Positions 38,961 through 50,870 of a stretch of 64,000 bases of DNA are shown here, in pieces. A program made the position numbers and the translations under genes. Under the pieces are notes generated by a model. The model made no database searches, was not told where the DNA came from, and was given only the letters and a program-made list of their open reading frames with translations. The stretch covers positions 2,604,001-2,668,000 of the forward strand of contig CM034138.1 of the NCBI GenBank assembly GCA_019914995.1, read 5' to 3'. This DNA is from Acanthochlamys bracteata (Eukaryota; Streptophyta; Magnoliopsida; Pandanales; Velloziaceae). Positions within the stretch are counted from its first letter, which is position 1; every line of letters starts with the position of its first letter.

Positions 38961-40274
38961 AAACTCACCCCACAACAATCTATCTAGTTGGGAACAGGTA
39001 ATACGAAACTAATCTAACACCCCAGGATGCATAGCGTGTAGAGTTAGGCAAGACGCACAATCCTCTTCATAGATGCTAATAAGTTAAAATTTTACATATA
39101 GCTGACTCTGCCACTATATTAACTGGTTCTGAGTAGAAGTCATCCTAAAACTCTATAACAACAAAGAAAGGTGCCCAAATTTATGTCAACACCTATCTAG
39201 TTTGGTAAGCAAGCAATATAAAACTAATATACATGAGTATTTGAGAGTGCTTATGAAAAAAAAATATTTTGAAATAGAGATATTTTTATTCTATTTCAGA
39301 AATTTTTTTATTATTTTATCTAAAAAAATAATAAAAATAAATAATAATAAGATCTTATGATGTAAAAATTTTTTAAAATTTCTAAATATCTCTGTCATCG
39401 TAGAAGTCTTATAATGTAAAGTTTTTTATACTTTCTAAAAAATAAAAAATTGGTTTTATTATTGCTTATTGAAAAGTGTAGAAAGTTTATTGTAGAAGGT
39501 TTCATCTTTACCAGCTCTAGATTTTACCAATTAGATTACCTTTAATCGATAATTTGTGTAATTATCTTTTGAATATTTTGTCAGTCTTTGTTGAGTCAAA
39601 AGACTATATTTTTGTTGCAGTAAACGAGCTATAGGACTAATATAGATAGCATACTAGACAAAACCTTTCGAATATAACCAGTACGACTAAACGTGCATTT
39701 TCTTAGTTGAAATTGAGTTATTATAAATATTATTATAAATAGTATTGTTAAAAATAATCAAATATTTGTATTTTTTATAGGAAAAATAAATTGAAAGTAA
39801 TTTTTTATATTTTTTGTTATAGCTAAAAGTTAATCGAAATTGATTAGTAAAAGTAGGTGTGTTGTAAGGATAACAAAAATACATTCTAAGTAACAACTAT
39901 CATGCCCAAAAAAAACTATGGTCCCCTCTTAAGAAAAAACAGAAACACACCAAGCCATGTCAACCACTTGCTTGATTATTATTTCCTGTAGTTCCTTTCT
40001 GGAAGAATAAAGATGCAGTTTCCTCTTTCTATTAGTCACAAAAAAAACATTTTTAATGTTTCATTAAAGGAATAATCTAAATGACATTTATATAAAGACC
40101 CATAAGTTCGACAAACTGTAAATTATCAATGAACACCACTAAGAATTTTTAACAACTCGCCCCCTGTGGAACAAATATTCCACTAGACATTCTTATAAGA
40201 GAAATAATCCTGAGAAATCTTTTATTAGTTGAACTACATTGCTTAAGAGAGCAGGAATCCATCCGTTCATCCAA
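38961..40274. other. Intergenic DNA left of the Harbinger element
   Basis: 39235-39480 is an AT-rich block of the window's common MITE-like type (GAGAGTGCTTATG start). The remainder is AT-rich without reading frames of note. Confidence 0.35.
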
Positions 40275-40802
40275 GGGGCGTTTGGGATTGCTCATGAAAA
40301 AGAGCTTTTCGAAAAAGAAAAGGAGCTTTTGAGAAATGAAGAGAAAAGGAGCTTTTGTAGAAAGGTGTTTGGTAGTACTTTTGGATAAGCAGTTTTTCAA
40401 ATAAAGAGATATGAAAATTACTGATTTATTTTTTGGTATTTTGTGTTAGTTATTGATATATATATACTAAATTATTGATACTATTTTGAATAAAATACTT
40501 ATATAAAAAATATTATATTCAATAAAATAATTCTGTATTGATTTTTTTAAATAAAAATATTTAAATGAATTATTTTATATAAATAAATGTTTAAACTAAA
40601 ATTATTATTATTTTAAAAAATAATTTGTTAAATAATTATTTAAAAGATTTGTTAAATAATTGATAGTTAAATAATTTATTAAATATTGAAAAAGTTGTTA
40701 AGTATTTAATAATTTCTTATTTTATGTGTTAAATTATTTTGAATAATATTTGTACTTTTGACATAATTGTAGAAGCTTGAATAAATAATCAGTTAAAAAT
40801 AA

Positions 40803-42170
40803 TTATACATTTGACATTCTCATAACAATATCATCGCGATATACATGCCAGTCCGAAATATTTTCACCAGTATCTATGTCTACCGGCGTAACGTTAGACG
40901 TACTACACGATGCTTCTACGGTTGACGGAAGAAAACTTTCATGTTCTGTTACTGAAAACGCTACATCGGACGTACCATGCTTTCTGATAAAGTTATGAAC
41001 TGTCATTGTAGCAATGACAATATCTCGTTGATCATCAATGTTATATGGTGGCATATCTTCTAAAATTTTAAATCTAGCTTTTCATACGCCAATTGTACGT
41101 TCGATAATACTTCTGCAGGAAGAGTGGAGTCGATTGAATTTTTCTCTTGGACCTCTTGGTTTCCGTAGTTGTGCTGTACCTGCACGTCGAAAATCGCTGA
41201 GATGATATCTGATGCCATCACCTGTATACGGCGCTATATACCCAACTCTGTGCGCATAACCAGCATCCACCAAATAATACTTGTTGCCTGAAGGATGAGG
41301 AAACTCATGCTTTGGGTTACATAATGCTTCGCTGAAAACCATACTGTCGTGAGCACTTCCTTCCCATCCAGCCAATACAAAGGTGAAGCACATATTAAAA
41401 TCACAGACTACAAGAACGTTCTGAGTAGGATATCATTTACGGCAAATGTAAGGTAGCTGCTCACTAATTGGCAGTTTAGCTTTGATATGAGTTCCGTCAA
41501 TTGCTCCAATACAATCCTATAATAAAATATCCAATGTTCAAATCGGCAAAAATAAATTTTTCGTATTATAAAAAATATGCGCTATTATAATGAAAAACTA
41601 ATTGCTTACTTGAAACCACGGAAGATATTGTGTGTTTTCTGGTTTGTGATAGATGACCCCTTCATTATAGTAGCGATGCAGCCGTATCAACTGTTTTGAT
41701 AATTGTAATAGAGCTTTCAACACTTTATGAATATGCCTAGAAATTGTTTCTCCCGAATGATTAAACATCTCCCCAAGTACTTTGATTGAAGTTGCATGAG
41801 CACAAGCTAAAAGGAATATTCCAACGCTCTCCTCGACCGTTGTTGATCTTGTTGGTTTCAAACCGTAGTCACGTGTCAAACATTGACATAATGTTAGAAA
41901 AAGATCTTTTTTCATACGAAAATTTGAGTAGCAGCGATTTTCATTTCCCTCCAATATTTCCAAAATAAATCGATGACCTGTGCGTATGGATATACGGCAC
42001 GGATTTTTGATCTTGTTGTGTACACATATAGCCGCAGCATGATAACCAGCGCATCTTATGATTTGTGCCCAACTATCGTTATCTTGGCTATTCGCATCAT
42101 TTTCAAAAACATCCACCCGATCATCTAAAACGGGCATCCAAAAATTCATCGAATCATCTGAGTCACTCAT
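40803..42170 (-). pseudogene. PIF/Harbinger transposase (DDE superfamily), two nonsense codons
   Basis: Exon 42170-41610 and exon 41516-40803 are joined across a 93-bp GT-AG intron at the family's usual place (LPWFQ|DCIGAIDGTHI). The N-terminal part has the DUF8040/HTH block with IRTGHRFILEILEGNE and SVGIFLLACAHATSIKVLGE. The DDE residues are D in IDGTHI, D in YYLVDAGYAH and E in SIIERTIGV; the C-terminal MTVHNFIRKHG is typical. TGA replaces the residue before YPTQNVL (near 41440), and a second TGA stands where the Trp of IERTIGVWKARF is expected (near 41064). Otherwise the frame is open, so decay is moderate. The start MSDSDDSMNF was preferred over an ATG nine codons upstream. Confidence 0.85.
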
Positions 42171-42487
42171 TTCACTACACAAATATAAATATACCAATCA
42201 GTATTAGACAACAACCACTAAATAAGCATATGTATTACCACAAAAACTCTATAACTTAACTAACACTCATATTAAATAATATTATAAAATTACAACTTTG
42301 AATTCAACAATACAAACAGCAAACATAAATTTATTAAGGCAATAGAATAAACACTTAGTACAATATTTACGAAACAAACATAAGAATTCTCCAAACTTAA
42401 ATTCACAATTCAAATACTACCCGATGTTTTCCTCATATACTCATTATAACTAAACTCTAACCACGCCAAACGACAATCATTATCTGG

Positions 42488-43420
42488 CTATTCTAAAAAA
42501 GCAAACTGATTAGCTGGTTTGGTTAGAAGACTCGTGGAGTAGCTCCAGAATATTGTGCCCGGGTCGATTCTCTTTCCCGCCATCTCCTTGAGCATACGCA
42601 TACACTTTATCTGATTGTTCATTTGTTCTCCCTCTACTCCCGTAGACGTCCGGCTACTTGAACTGATGACATCCACAAGTGCAGCCAAACTCTCATGCAG
42701 TGATCGTTTTCTCTTGGCTGTGTTGGAAACAGGCCTCGAGCTCGAAGGAAACAAATCTTGCTCAGAAGCAACAACTTGTGGAGGTTGATCACCATCATCA
42801 CTGCTATCATTGCCCTCCTAGTTAGGCGTGCCTTCAGCTGCGACATCTCTCCCAACTGTAGCTGCTGATCTTGCCCTGCTCCCCGTCGCAACACTATCTT
42901 CAAATAGACGACCGTACCGATCACGGATTAAGGATAAATCTCTACCCTTAAACTTCTTCAATTTATAGTCAGCCTATAGAAATAATAAAAAATCAGTTAA
43001 AACCTAATATTATTTAAAAAAATACGGTTTATAAATAACAAAGCGACTAATGTACCTTAATCTTGGCGTCCCACCACTCATCATCAAGAATGATCGTGTT
43101 TGCGTCAAAGATCCCATCCCAAACTCGACTCACCAAGACTAATTTCTTATACAATTTCCATTCGGTCTTCATATTATCCCAATGATTTTTGAATTGAGTT
43201 TTTTTGTCGACGTCTCCTAAAATATTCATTAAATACACGGCGGATATTACTCCAACCCTCTGTATTGAAATGAGTCGTGGGCTTATTACTCTTTCGAATC
43301 TTCTTCAAAGAAGTTCAACAAATTTTCTCAAGAAATCTCGACCAATGTGCTATTTCACTACGACGCTTCTTTTTTTGGTGTAGACATCTATAATGAATAA
43401 TCAACAAAATTCTTATGTCG
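42488..43420 (-). pseudogene. PIF/Harbinger ORF1, MYB/SANT-like DNA-binding protein
   Basis: The MYB/SANT-like domain is visible as FKNHWDNMKTEWKLYKKL, VWDGIFDANTI and LDDEWWDAKIK, ending at an AAG|GTACAT donor (43056). The second exon, 42973-42488, follows an 82-bp intron and reads ADYKLKKFKGRDLSLIRDRY, then KRKRSLHESLAALVDVISSS. One TAG lies in frame in the linker (near 42820), and upstream of about 43230 the frame changes (THFNTEGWSNIRRVFNEY lies in another frame), so at least one frameshift is present. In this superfamily ORF1 and the transposase act together in binding and excision. The gene lies 5' of the transposase in the same orientation, as is usual. Confidence 0.75.
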
Positions 43421-43557
43421 TAAATATCGTAAATAAGCTACCATAACAACAATTACAACAAACCAGTTCTACGCAGTTATAAGCTTATATCAACTAATTA
43501 CCTATGAAGCACGCAAATTATTCACCATAGTTATGTTATGCTACTTACTTATGAAAA

Positions 43558-44040
43558 CTCTACTCCCCGCGCCTTAACAAAATTCTCTCGCCCCCTCCCG
43601 CCCCCCCTACCCCCCTCATCCCTTGCTATAGAAAAACTCTACGCTTCGCCCCAAAAAAATTCTCTGCCTCCCTAATAAAAAATTTCTACTGCCCTCTTGC
43701 TCCAGAAAAACTCTACTTTCCCCTTTACTGCCCCCTTGCTCCAGAAAAACTCTACTGCCCCTTTTAACAAAAAATTCTACTGCTTTAACCTCCTAATAAA
43801 AAAATTTCTACTGCCCCTCCTTAACAAAATTCTACTGCCCCCCCCTCCTCTCTAACAAAATATTTTTACAGCCCCCATAACAAAAACAAACCAAGTATCT
43901 CCTTCAGAGGAGAACTCCCTCCCTCGCCCCTCTAACAAACAATTCTCGCCCCTTAACAAAAAATTCTTCTTCGCTCCCCCTCCCTAACAAAAAATCGTCA
44001 ACCTTGCCTGCACCTAACAAAACTCTCTCTTTCGCCTCAA
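43558..44040. repeat. Degenerate C-rich minisatellite
   Basis: Units of roughly 25-35 bp combine CCCC runs with TAACAAAAAATTCTACTG, repeated many times with drift in length. The plus strand is almost free of G, so the tract is a strong C/A-rich versus G/T-rich asymmetry inside the Harbinger element. Unit borders are fuzzy. Confidence 0.8.
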
Positions 44041-44188
44041 AAGCTTCTTGGAAGAAATTATACACTTATAGTACAAAGTTCATACAAAAACTTTTTACTA
44101 GTTTATACTATACTAGCATATACCTGTAGCATAAAGTGTAGGGTGAAAGTTTATACAAGTATACACATGTCGTATGAAGTTTAATGTA

Positions 44189-44815
44189 AAAACAGAAACC
44201 AATCCAATTTTCAAACATATCCAAAACTGTTGCTGAAAACAGCAATACATATAGCATCTGATTTTGCTAAAACAGAAAATATGTAATTATGATTTTATTG
44301 CTAAAAATCAGATTCAATTGCTAAAACAGAAAAACATATGCAAAAACAGAAACCAATCCAATTTTCAAACATATGAAAAACTGTTGCTGAAAACAGCAAC
44401 ACATATGGTTTAGGATTTAGGGTTTAGGATTTTAGGGTTTGGGGTTTGGGGTTTAGGGTTTAGGGTTTTGAGGTTTGGGATTTAGGGGTTTAGGGGTTTA
44501 GGGTTTAGGGTTTGGGGTTTAGGGGTTTGGGGTTTGGGGTTTAGGGTTTGGGGTTTAGGGTTTAGGGTTTGGGGTTTGAGGTTTAGGGGTTTAGGGTTTA
44601 GGGTTTGGGGTTTGGGGTTTGGTGTTTGGGGTTTAGAGTTTAGGGTGTAGGGTTAGCATCTGTTTTTGCTAAAACAGAAAATAGATAATTGTGATTTTAT
44701 TGCTAAAGATTAGATTCTATTGCTAAAACAAAATAGCATAAGCGAATACACGAAAAGAAAACTATTTCGAAAACATATCCAACAACTTTGCTAATAACAG
44801 CAAATTCATTTGATT
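44189..44815. repeat. 153-bp tandem duplication (two copies plus degenerate third)
   Basis: Copy A, 44189-44341, and copy B, from 44342, both begin AAAAACAGAAACCAATCCAA and share CTGTTGCTGAAAACAGCAA and the AGCATCTG.TTTTGCTAAAAC block. Copy B is interrupted by the telomere-like tract at 44407-44654 and resumes afterwards. A weaker third copy (ACATATCCAACAACTTTGCT) follows at about 44743-44815. Confidence 0.85.
44407..44654 (+). repeat. Interstitial telomere-like repeat, TTTAGGG with TTTGGGG variants
   Basis: About 248 bp of mostly 7-bp units, TTTAGGG (the plant telomere unit) interspersed with TTTGGGG and a few length variants, with the G-rich strand on plus. It sits exactly between ACATAT and AGCATCTG, which are contiguous in the neighbouring copy A (44247-44260). 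The G runs could form quadruplexes. Confidence 0.95.
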
Positions 44816-46058
44816 TATAACTACTAGGCTTTAAGCTAAAAGAAATAAAGGTTTTTGTTACTTTGACAAGCAATTGCAAAAGTAAATGCCATAGGAAATA
44901 TACAATCAACATGGAATAACTGCGTGTCATCCATCACTGAGAATAATCAAAAGTCTTCAAGTATTTTTAAAAAAAAAGAAAAAGAAACAATGACTCAAAA
45001 ATTTCTCAAAGTCATTCCAGCAAATAGTTTAACGCACCGAGTTAATGTCTTTGAATATATGGTGTCAATAAACAACAGTCACTTTAGAGTAAAGAAGGAA
45101 TTCAAAGCAGGAAATAAGTATAACTTTTTAGTTATCCACTTACAAAAAAGTTGCAGTATGAAACCAGAAATACTCAAGCTTAATAATGCCTACAGAACAA
45201 CAAGAACAGATTTAAAGCCTGAATTCATCGATAATTTCTAACTCCTTCCTTTAGAAAAATAATTTCTGATTTCCCCATCGAACATAATTTTTAATCACAA
45301 TTCGTCAATAGTAAAGCAAAAACTACAACACCCTCTCTTATCAACAAACAACAGAGAAGACAGAGAACAAAAAAGCTCCCCTTATTCCTACCTCCAAATG
45401 CTTATCTTCATTTGTGAAATCAACTTCACTTAACAAGTAATTCAATAGCTTAAGATTTGAAAACACAGATTATTATAAGACAAAAGCTATAATTAATTCA
45501 TATCAATCAGCAGGAGCCTAGGTCATATCTCCCTGGAAGATCCAGTGACAAACTTCTGAATCCAAACTTGGAGAATAAAATAGAAGTTTCTACTTGTTAC
45601 AAAACAAGAACTTGTAAGATACCACGACAAAGCTCGAAAACTTCAATACTTCATAAAAAAAAACTCAACATCCGACAGATCTACAAAGAGAAGAAAAAAA
45701 AAAAAATACACACAGATATTAGATAATCAAATCTGTACACATTCGCAAACAAGCTATACAAAACAAATACACACAGATCTACAAAGAGAAGCAAAAAAAA
45801 ACAAAACAAAACAATAAAAGAGAACAACCGTACCTTTTTCTCCGGTCAATCGCCTCCTCCGACGTCGAAATTCAGACGAAGAGAACCGCCGTGGCGAGCT
45901 GTGCGCGGAAGGAGGATCTCGAGAGAAATCGACACCGCCGCTGCGCCGCTGTCGAGATGCAAACGAATGAGATTTGAGGTAAAGTTATGCTTATATGATG
46001 GCACGTTTTATAAATATTTGGTAAACATATAATTGATAAGGGAATAATACTATGCTGT

Positions 46059-46188
46059 GCGTTTGGTTCAACGAATGGAGCGTTTCTCAACCAAACGCGT
46101 TACCCGAACAAAATGTACTGTGCAGTGCGTTTGGGGAACAGAAATTTCCCCAAACGCACTGCCAAACACCCCCTCAGGGGGTGTTTGG
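46059..46188. repeat. Series of inverted repeats built on CGTTTGG
   Basis: Three hairpins follow one another: arms GCGTTTGGTT (46059-46068) and AACCAAACGC (46089-46098); 17-bp arms 46122-46138 and 46146-46162 (GCAGTGCGTTTGGGGAA and complement) with a 7-base loop; and 12-bp arms CCAAACACCCCC (46162-46173) and GGGGGTGTTTGG (46177-46188) around TCA. All arms are perfect. They form the right end of the Harbinger element and its contact with the next repeat. Confidence 0.85.
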
Positions 46189-46448
46189 GATTACTTATCC
46201 GTTCAGAGGCGTTTGGCATTACTTATCCGAAAACAGATTTTTAAGTTTTAATTTTATTTGTTTAATATATTTTTTATAAATATTTAAAAATTTTATTTAA
46301 AATTTAAAAAATATAAAAAATTTTACATAATAAAATTTTATTATTATATATCTTTATTTTTTAATTAAAAATATAATTCATTTTTTAAAAAATAAAATTA
46401 TATTTATTTTAAAAAATTCTATTTTAAAAATATTTTCAAACGATACCT
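46177..46448. mobile_element. AT-rich MITE-like element abutting the Harbinger end
   Basis: Begins GGGGGTGTTTGG, then the pair GTGTTTGGGATTACTTATCC (46181) and GCGTTTGGCATTACTTATCC (46209), a direct repeat 28 bp apart. The interior is A/T runs, and the right end TATTTTCAAACGATACCTTC is, in reverse complement, like the block start at 18259. Borders are approximate. Confidence 0.45.
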
Positions 46449-47501
46449 TCACTCGCCGCTAATTAGGTTTAGGTCCATCTGCGCACTCACTTTTAACCAA
46501 CTCTCGTCTCCTATGTGATAGAAACTGTCTCACATCCCTGAACCTGCTTCAGCCTATTTCAGTTCGACTTGGGTGCCTTTTTCTAAGGCTTTAAAATAAA
46601 TTTTTTGGGAAAAAAATTTTCACTTTCAAAAAAAAAAAAAAAAACAAGACTAAACTCAATTTTTTTAATCAAAAATTTATTTCTAATAACCATATTTTAA
46701 ATTTTAAATTTTTATTTCGAAACTTATTTTTTATAAAAATTAAATTTATTTTTAGTTTTTTAAATAATTTATTTTTTATAAATTTACTTTTGATAACTCA
46801 CTTTAAATCGATACACAACCTAAATTAAAATATGGGAACAAAGCGTAAACATATACCAATAAGAAAGGTTTTTTTTAATAAAAAAAATGCTTGATTTGTG
46901 TCTGAATGCTTGACTAATCAGTAGGCAATAATACAGTCGGGATACATGCATTACTAAGTCTCCTTTTCGATAGACTTATCTAAATGCTTATAAATTGTTT
47001 ATCGGCTTATAAAATTTTTTAGATTATTCTTTCAATTAACATATACTTTTAAAATAAGTCAAAAAAAAATTTATTATACTAATAAGCTCTAAATTGAAAC
47101 TTACAAAGAAAGTCTTTCCAATATTTTAAATAAGAAAGTAAATACACTCATTAAAATCAATAATATTATAATATTATATTTTGGGTAACAAATAAACAAT
47201 ACAAGTAATTTAAAGTAGGTATATCCAACTACGCAAGCATCAAAACTCAAACGATTATTTAAACATAAAGCTCCTACAATTTTAAGTCTAAATAAGCTTT
47301 TATTAAAAAAATATTTATCAATAATTCTACTCAAACAGAATCTATATATAATATAATAATATCTACATATACTGTCTCGTGAATAGCAGTCATATGAAAG
47401 CAACCTACAATGCTACAAGCTTCATATAAACCCCCGTCTTCTTCCTTTATCATCACATTTCTATCATCTAATGCTACTTGTTGTAAAAGCTCTTAAGACC
47501 A
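46449..47501. other. Promoter side of second TBL gene, with AT-rich repeats
   Basis: 46590-46830 is related to the AT-rich MITE-type repeat at 36056. 46850-47400 is AT-rich and unremarkable. The last 100 bp before 47502 form a normal-looking leader; no clear TATA box stands out from the AT background. Confidence 0.4.
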
Positions 47502-50500
47502 ATGACTAAGTTGAAAACTGCAGCAGCAGTCGGGTTGTTGCCACTGATGTCGTTGCTACTGATGTCTGCCTGCGTGCATGGCGCACGAGGTGGCGACGCT
47601 AGGCAGAGGAGGAATGTAACAGCCAGCCACCGCGGTGGTTCGAAAGCTAGTTCTTTGGAGAGCTGCAACTTCTTCGAAGGAAGCTGGGTCTACGACGAGT
47701 CATACCGGATCTACGACTCTTCGAGCTGCCCTTTCATCGACCCAGAGTTCGATTGCCAGAAATATGGCCGTCCTGATAAGCTCTACCTCAAGTATAAATG
47801 GAAGCCGTCCACCTGCGACCTCCCAAGGTTTACCATATTACAAAAGGCATTACATATAATGGCAAATATAATTAATGTCGTTAATGAGATAAGGTTTATT
47901 AATTTGGTGATTTTTTGTGAAGATTTGATGGGCAGGATTTCCTATCGAGATATAGAGGGAAGAAGATAATGTTTGTAGGGGATTCAATCAGCTTAAACCA
48001 GTGGGAATCACTGAGCTGCATGCTCCATGCAGCTGTGCCTAACTGCAGAATCTCTATTAGCAAGAGAGATCCACTCACTTCTATCAGATTCGAGGTAAGC
48101 CTAACTTTCTACTCCCCTTCCTGTATCTTCTCTGTTCTTCATTTCTATGGAGGAGATTGTACAAGATTGATAGCAAAATGGATGCGTCTTTACTTTTCGA
48201 AAATTATGTTCTGTAATACTATGAGTAGAACTATGAGCAGTGAGTCTTAAGAGCAAAAATCACCCTCATCCTGGATCGTTTTATATATAAGTGGGAGAAT
48301 GAAATCTTCAAGTATGAATTAGTTGGTAAATAATTAGGACTCCAATAATCAGGATACGGTGAAAGTACCATGGCCAGTTGGCGACCGCCTATTTTGGATT
48401 GAGCACTGGCACTATGCATTCTGGAGAATCCAAAATGTCACTCCCTCCACTATCACATGCATGTTAAGAAAGTTATCAGGAGTCCATCCATCATGACGGA
48501 CAGATTTCTTTAAGTGTTTTTCACCTTTTTTAGTACTGAACTGAGCTAGTTCTTTCTCCAAAGCTATCTTGCTGATAAACTATACACAGTTTGATAAGGG
48601 CATATTTTAATTTACCACCGCATTATACTTTTTCTCTCCAGATTTTGAGTTTGTCACTTCAAGTGGTTCAATTACTACTCCAAACTTCATTTCTACTTCC
48701 ACACAGAGCTCTTCTTCCACTTCACATGTTTTAATTACCACTCCAAACTTACTTGTAAATAACTTCACTTCGGACCAGACTCTTACTTTAACGAGACTCA
48801 CTTTTGGAAAACTAACTTTCATGTGATCTAAACCACGCCTTAACATTCTCCAATTTGAAGTATGTTGCCTTGATTCTTTATCCATCCCTTGTTTCTGCAT
48901 ATTCATTAGTACGTGTTATAACTGGTTTTACAACACCACAATACGCCCACAGAATTAATTTTGTCCAGAACGTCCATCAAACCTGGATTTCCAAGTTTGT
49001 GGACCAGTAGCTGTTATTGCTCTACTATTACCTAGTCATTCAGTTCATCGTGGACTAAAACATTTGGTTTCACTCCTACTAACACCCTTATAACCTACAA
49101 TCTTCCTTCATGAATCATATATATTAAAGAACATTATAGTTTTCTAATGTTGCCCTAAACACTTAACACCTTGAGACTCACCAGACTCAGAGCAATGCTT
49201 AATTAGCAAAAAAGTCATCCTGGAAATGGAGAAAGTAAGCTATGATACTTACTCTAATGAACATGGAAAGAGCAGGATTGTTGCTTCACTTTCTGTAGGA
49301 AGACAAATATGAAAAGTGAACCTGCTCTGAACCTTTTTGGCCAGAAGTCATCTGACTGCACAGAACTTCTTGCTGCCGATGCTTCCCACGATTGGAAGAA
49401 GATCTGGAAGGGAACAAAAATAAATAAAGCCATCCCAACACAAAGGCCAGTTGTGTTTTCTGTCGGTGGAGAATACTCTGACAAGTTATAAACAGAGTAA
49501 AGAATCTTGTTGGTAGCTTACCTTACTCAAATAAAGCCATTCAGGCTCTCCAATCAATGAACAGGAACAGGCAAGGGAAACAGAAGGGAACAAAAATTCT
49601 TCATGTGAGGCGAACTGCAGCAGTAGAATCTGGTCTCTGAGACAATAAACACCATCTACCATCACGGGCGTCTCTATCTTCTCCAGATAACATCATAGGA
49701 GATGCATCAACATATTCCAGATTGACCACTGATTATGCAGACCATAAAACATGTGATTCAAGCTATATTCATCAAATAAATTAAAGAGAAAACAACACAT
49801 TTATACTTCTGTAGAGCGTCCTGTTAAGCATAGCCAAAATTTCTATGATGTCACTCTATGTTCTGGACATGCAATTCAATTGATACTAGTTAGTTAAAGT
49901 GATATCTGCTGTATCTAATTTGTATGAATACAGGACTATGGGGTGTTGTTGATGTTCTATCGAAGCACATACCTGGTTGACATCGTGAGAGAGAATACTG
50001 GGCGTGTGCTGAAGCTTGATTCTATTGAGGGTGGGAATGCCTGGCTAGGTGCCGATCTTCTCATCTTCAACACATGGCACTGGTGGACTCACCGAGGGAA
50101 GAGCCAACCGTAGGAGACCTCCTACCTGCATTCTCACAGCATCAAATTCCGTTATGTTTAAGTTAACTGCAGCAGCAATTAATATTTGCTATTCTGTGAT
50201 GCAGATGGGACTATATACAAGATGGAAACAAGATAACGAAGGACATGGATCGGGTGGTGGCTTTCTCCAAGGGGTTATCCACATGGGCTAAATGGGTAGA
50301 TACAAACATCAATCCAGCAGCCACGAAGGTTTTCTTCCAAGGAATCTCTCCAACTCATTACACGTAAGCAGCAATACCTAAGTCTACAAAAGAAATTCAT
50401 CTATGTCAGCAGTAAATCTACCGTAGCAACTAGCACGAAAGAATGAGATAACGTCGTTAAGCAGGCAGCTTAACAACATAAGAAGTCTAGTGTGTTCATT

Positions 50501-50870
50501 CTCCATGCATTCTTGTTAATATTGTCCCAGTTAATAGATTAATTTCTTCCATTTGATTGCCTCCAATATTAACTACAGAGGAGCAGATTGGGGCCAAAAA
50601 AATGCCAAGAACTGTTATCAACAAATGCAACCGTTGAGCGGATCAACATATCCAGCTGGTTTCCCGCCTGAACACGGAGTAGTAAGAAATGTTTTGAGTA
50701 CCATGTCTAAACCTGTGTATCTATTGGATATCACCTTGCTCTCACAACTCAGAAAAGATGCACATCCAACAGAATACAGTGGTGATCATTCAAGCATTGA
50801 CTGCAGCCATTGGTGCGTTCCTGGCCTTCCAGATTCTTGGAATCAGATACTTTATGCAGCTCTTCTCTGA
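47502..50870 (+). CDS. Second TRICHOME BIREFRINGENCE-LIKE (TBL) O-acetyltransferase
   Basis: Five exons, 47502-47827, 47923-48094, 49934-50109, 50205-50363 and 50579-50870, join in phase into 374 residues, all GT-AG. A cleavable-looking signal lies at 1-27 (ends SACVHG). The PMR5N domain opens with [19 protein letters not shown]; the GDS motif is VGDS at 127-130 ([14 protein letters not shown] follows); DCSH is at 352-355 ([11 protein letters not shown]). The short stem and the motif context place it in the PMR5/TBL37-45 side of the family, apart from the TBL at 17399, so the pair is not a local duplicate. Likely a Golgi or secreted wall-polysaccharide acetyltransferase; substrate unknown. 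Intron 2 is 1.84 kb and carries a MITE. Intron positions match the other TBL gene, as is usual in the family. Confidence 0.9.
48598..48839. mobile_element. MITE in intron 2 of the second TBL gene
   Basis: Left end GGGCATATTTTAATTTACC, right end (reverse complement) GGCGTGGTTTAGATCACATG; flanks are TAA on the left and TTA on the right. The interior has repeated ACTTC/ATTACCACTCCAAACTT blocks, also seen at 34677-34990. About 242 bp, no coding capacity. Confidence 0.5.

Larger units (their letters stand above)
40275..46173 (-). mobile_element. PIF/Harbinger DNA transposon, decayed, about 5.9 kb
   Basis: The span holds both genes typical of this superfamily on the minus strand: a MYB/SANT-like ORF1 (42488 to about 43420) and a DDE transposase (40803-42170). 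Proposed ends are GGGGCGTTTGG at 40275 and, reverse-complemented, GGGGGTGTTTGG ending at 46173; this short inverted match is the weak part of the claim, and I found no matching 3-bp target duplication. From 45820 to 46000 the minus strand looks like a 5' leader ending at an AAAAAG|GTACGG donor. The 43.5-45.8 kb interior carries a C-rich minisatellite, a 153-bp tandem duplication and a telomere-like tract. In-frame stops and a frameshift show that it is no longer autonomous. Confidence 0.65.

Noticed and set aside
42634-42924. 96-codon minus-strand frame overlapping ORF1 of the Harbinger element
   Set aside because: It is another frame of the ORF1 second exon; the family-like sequence lies in the neighbouring frame.
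43558-44040. CRISPR-like array
   Set aside because: Units are not constant, there are no uniform spacers, and the host is a plant; it is a degenerate minisatellite.
44407-44654. Possible true chromosome end
   Set aside because: Unique transposon sequence continues on both sides and the unit mix is degenerate, so it is interstitial.
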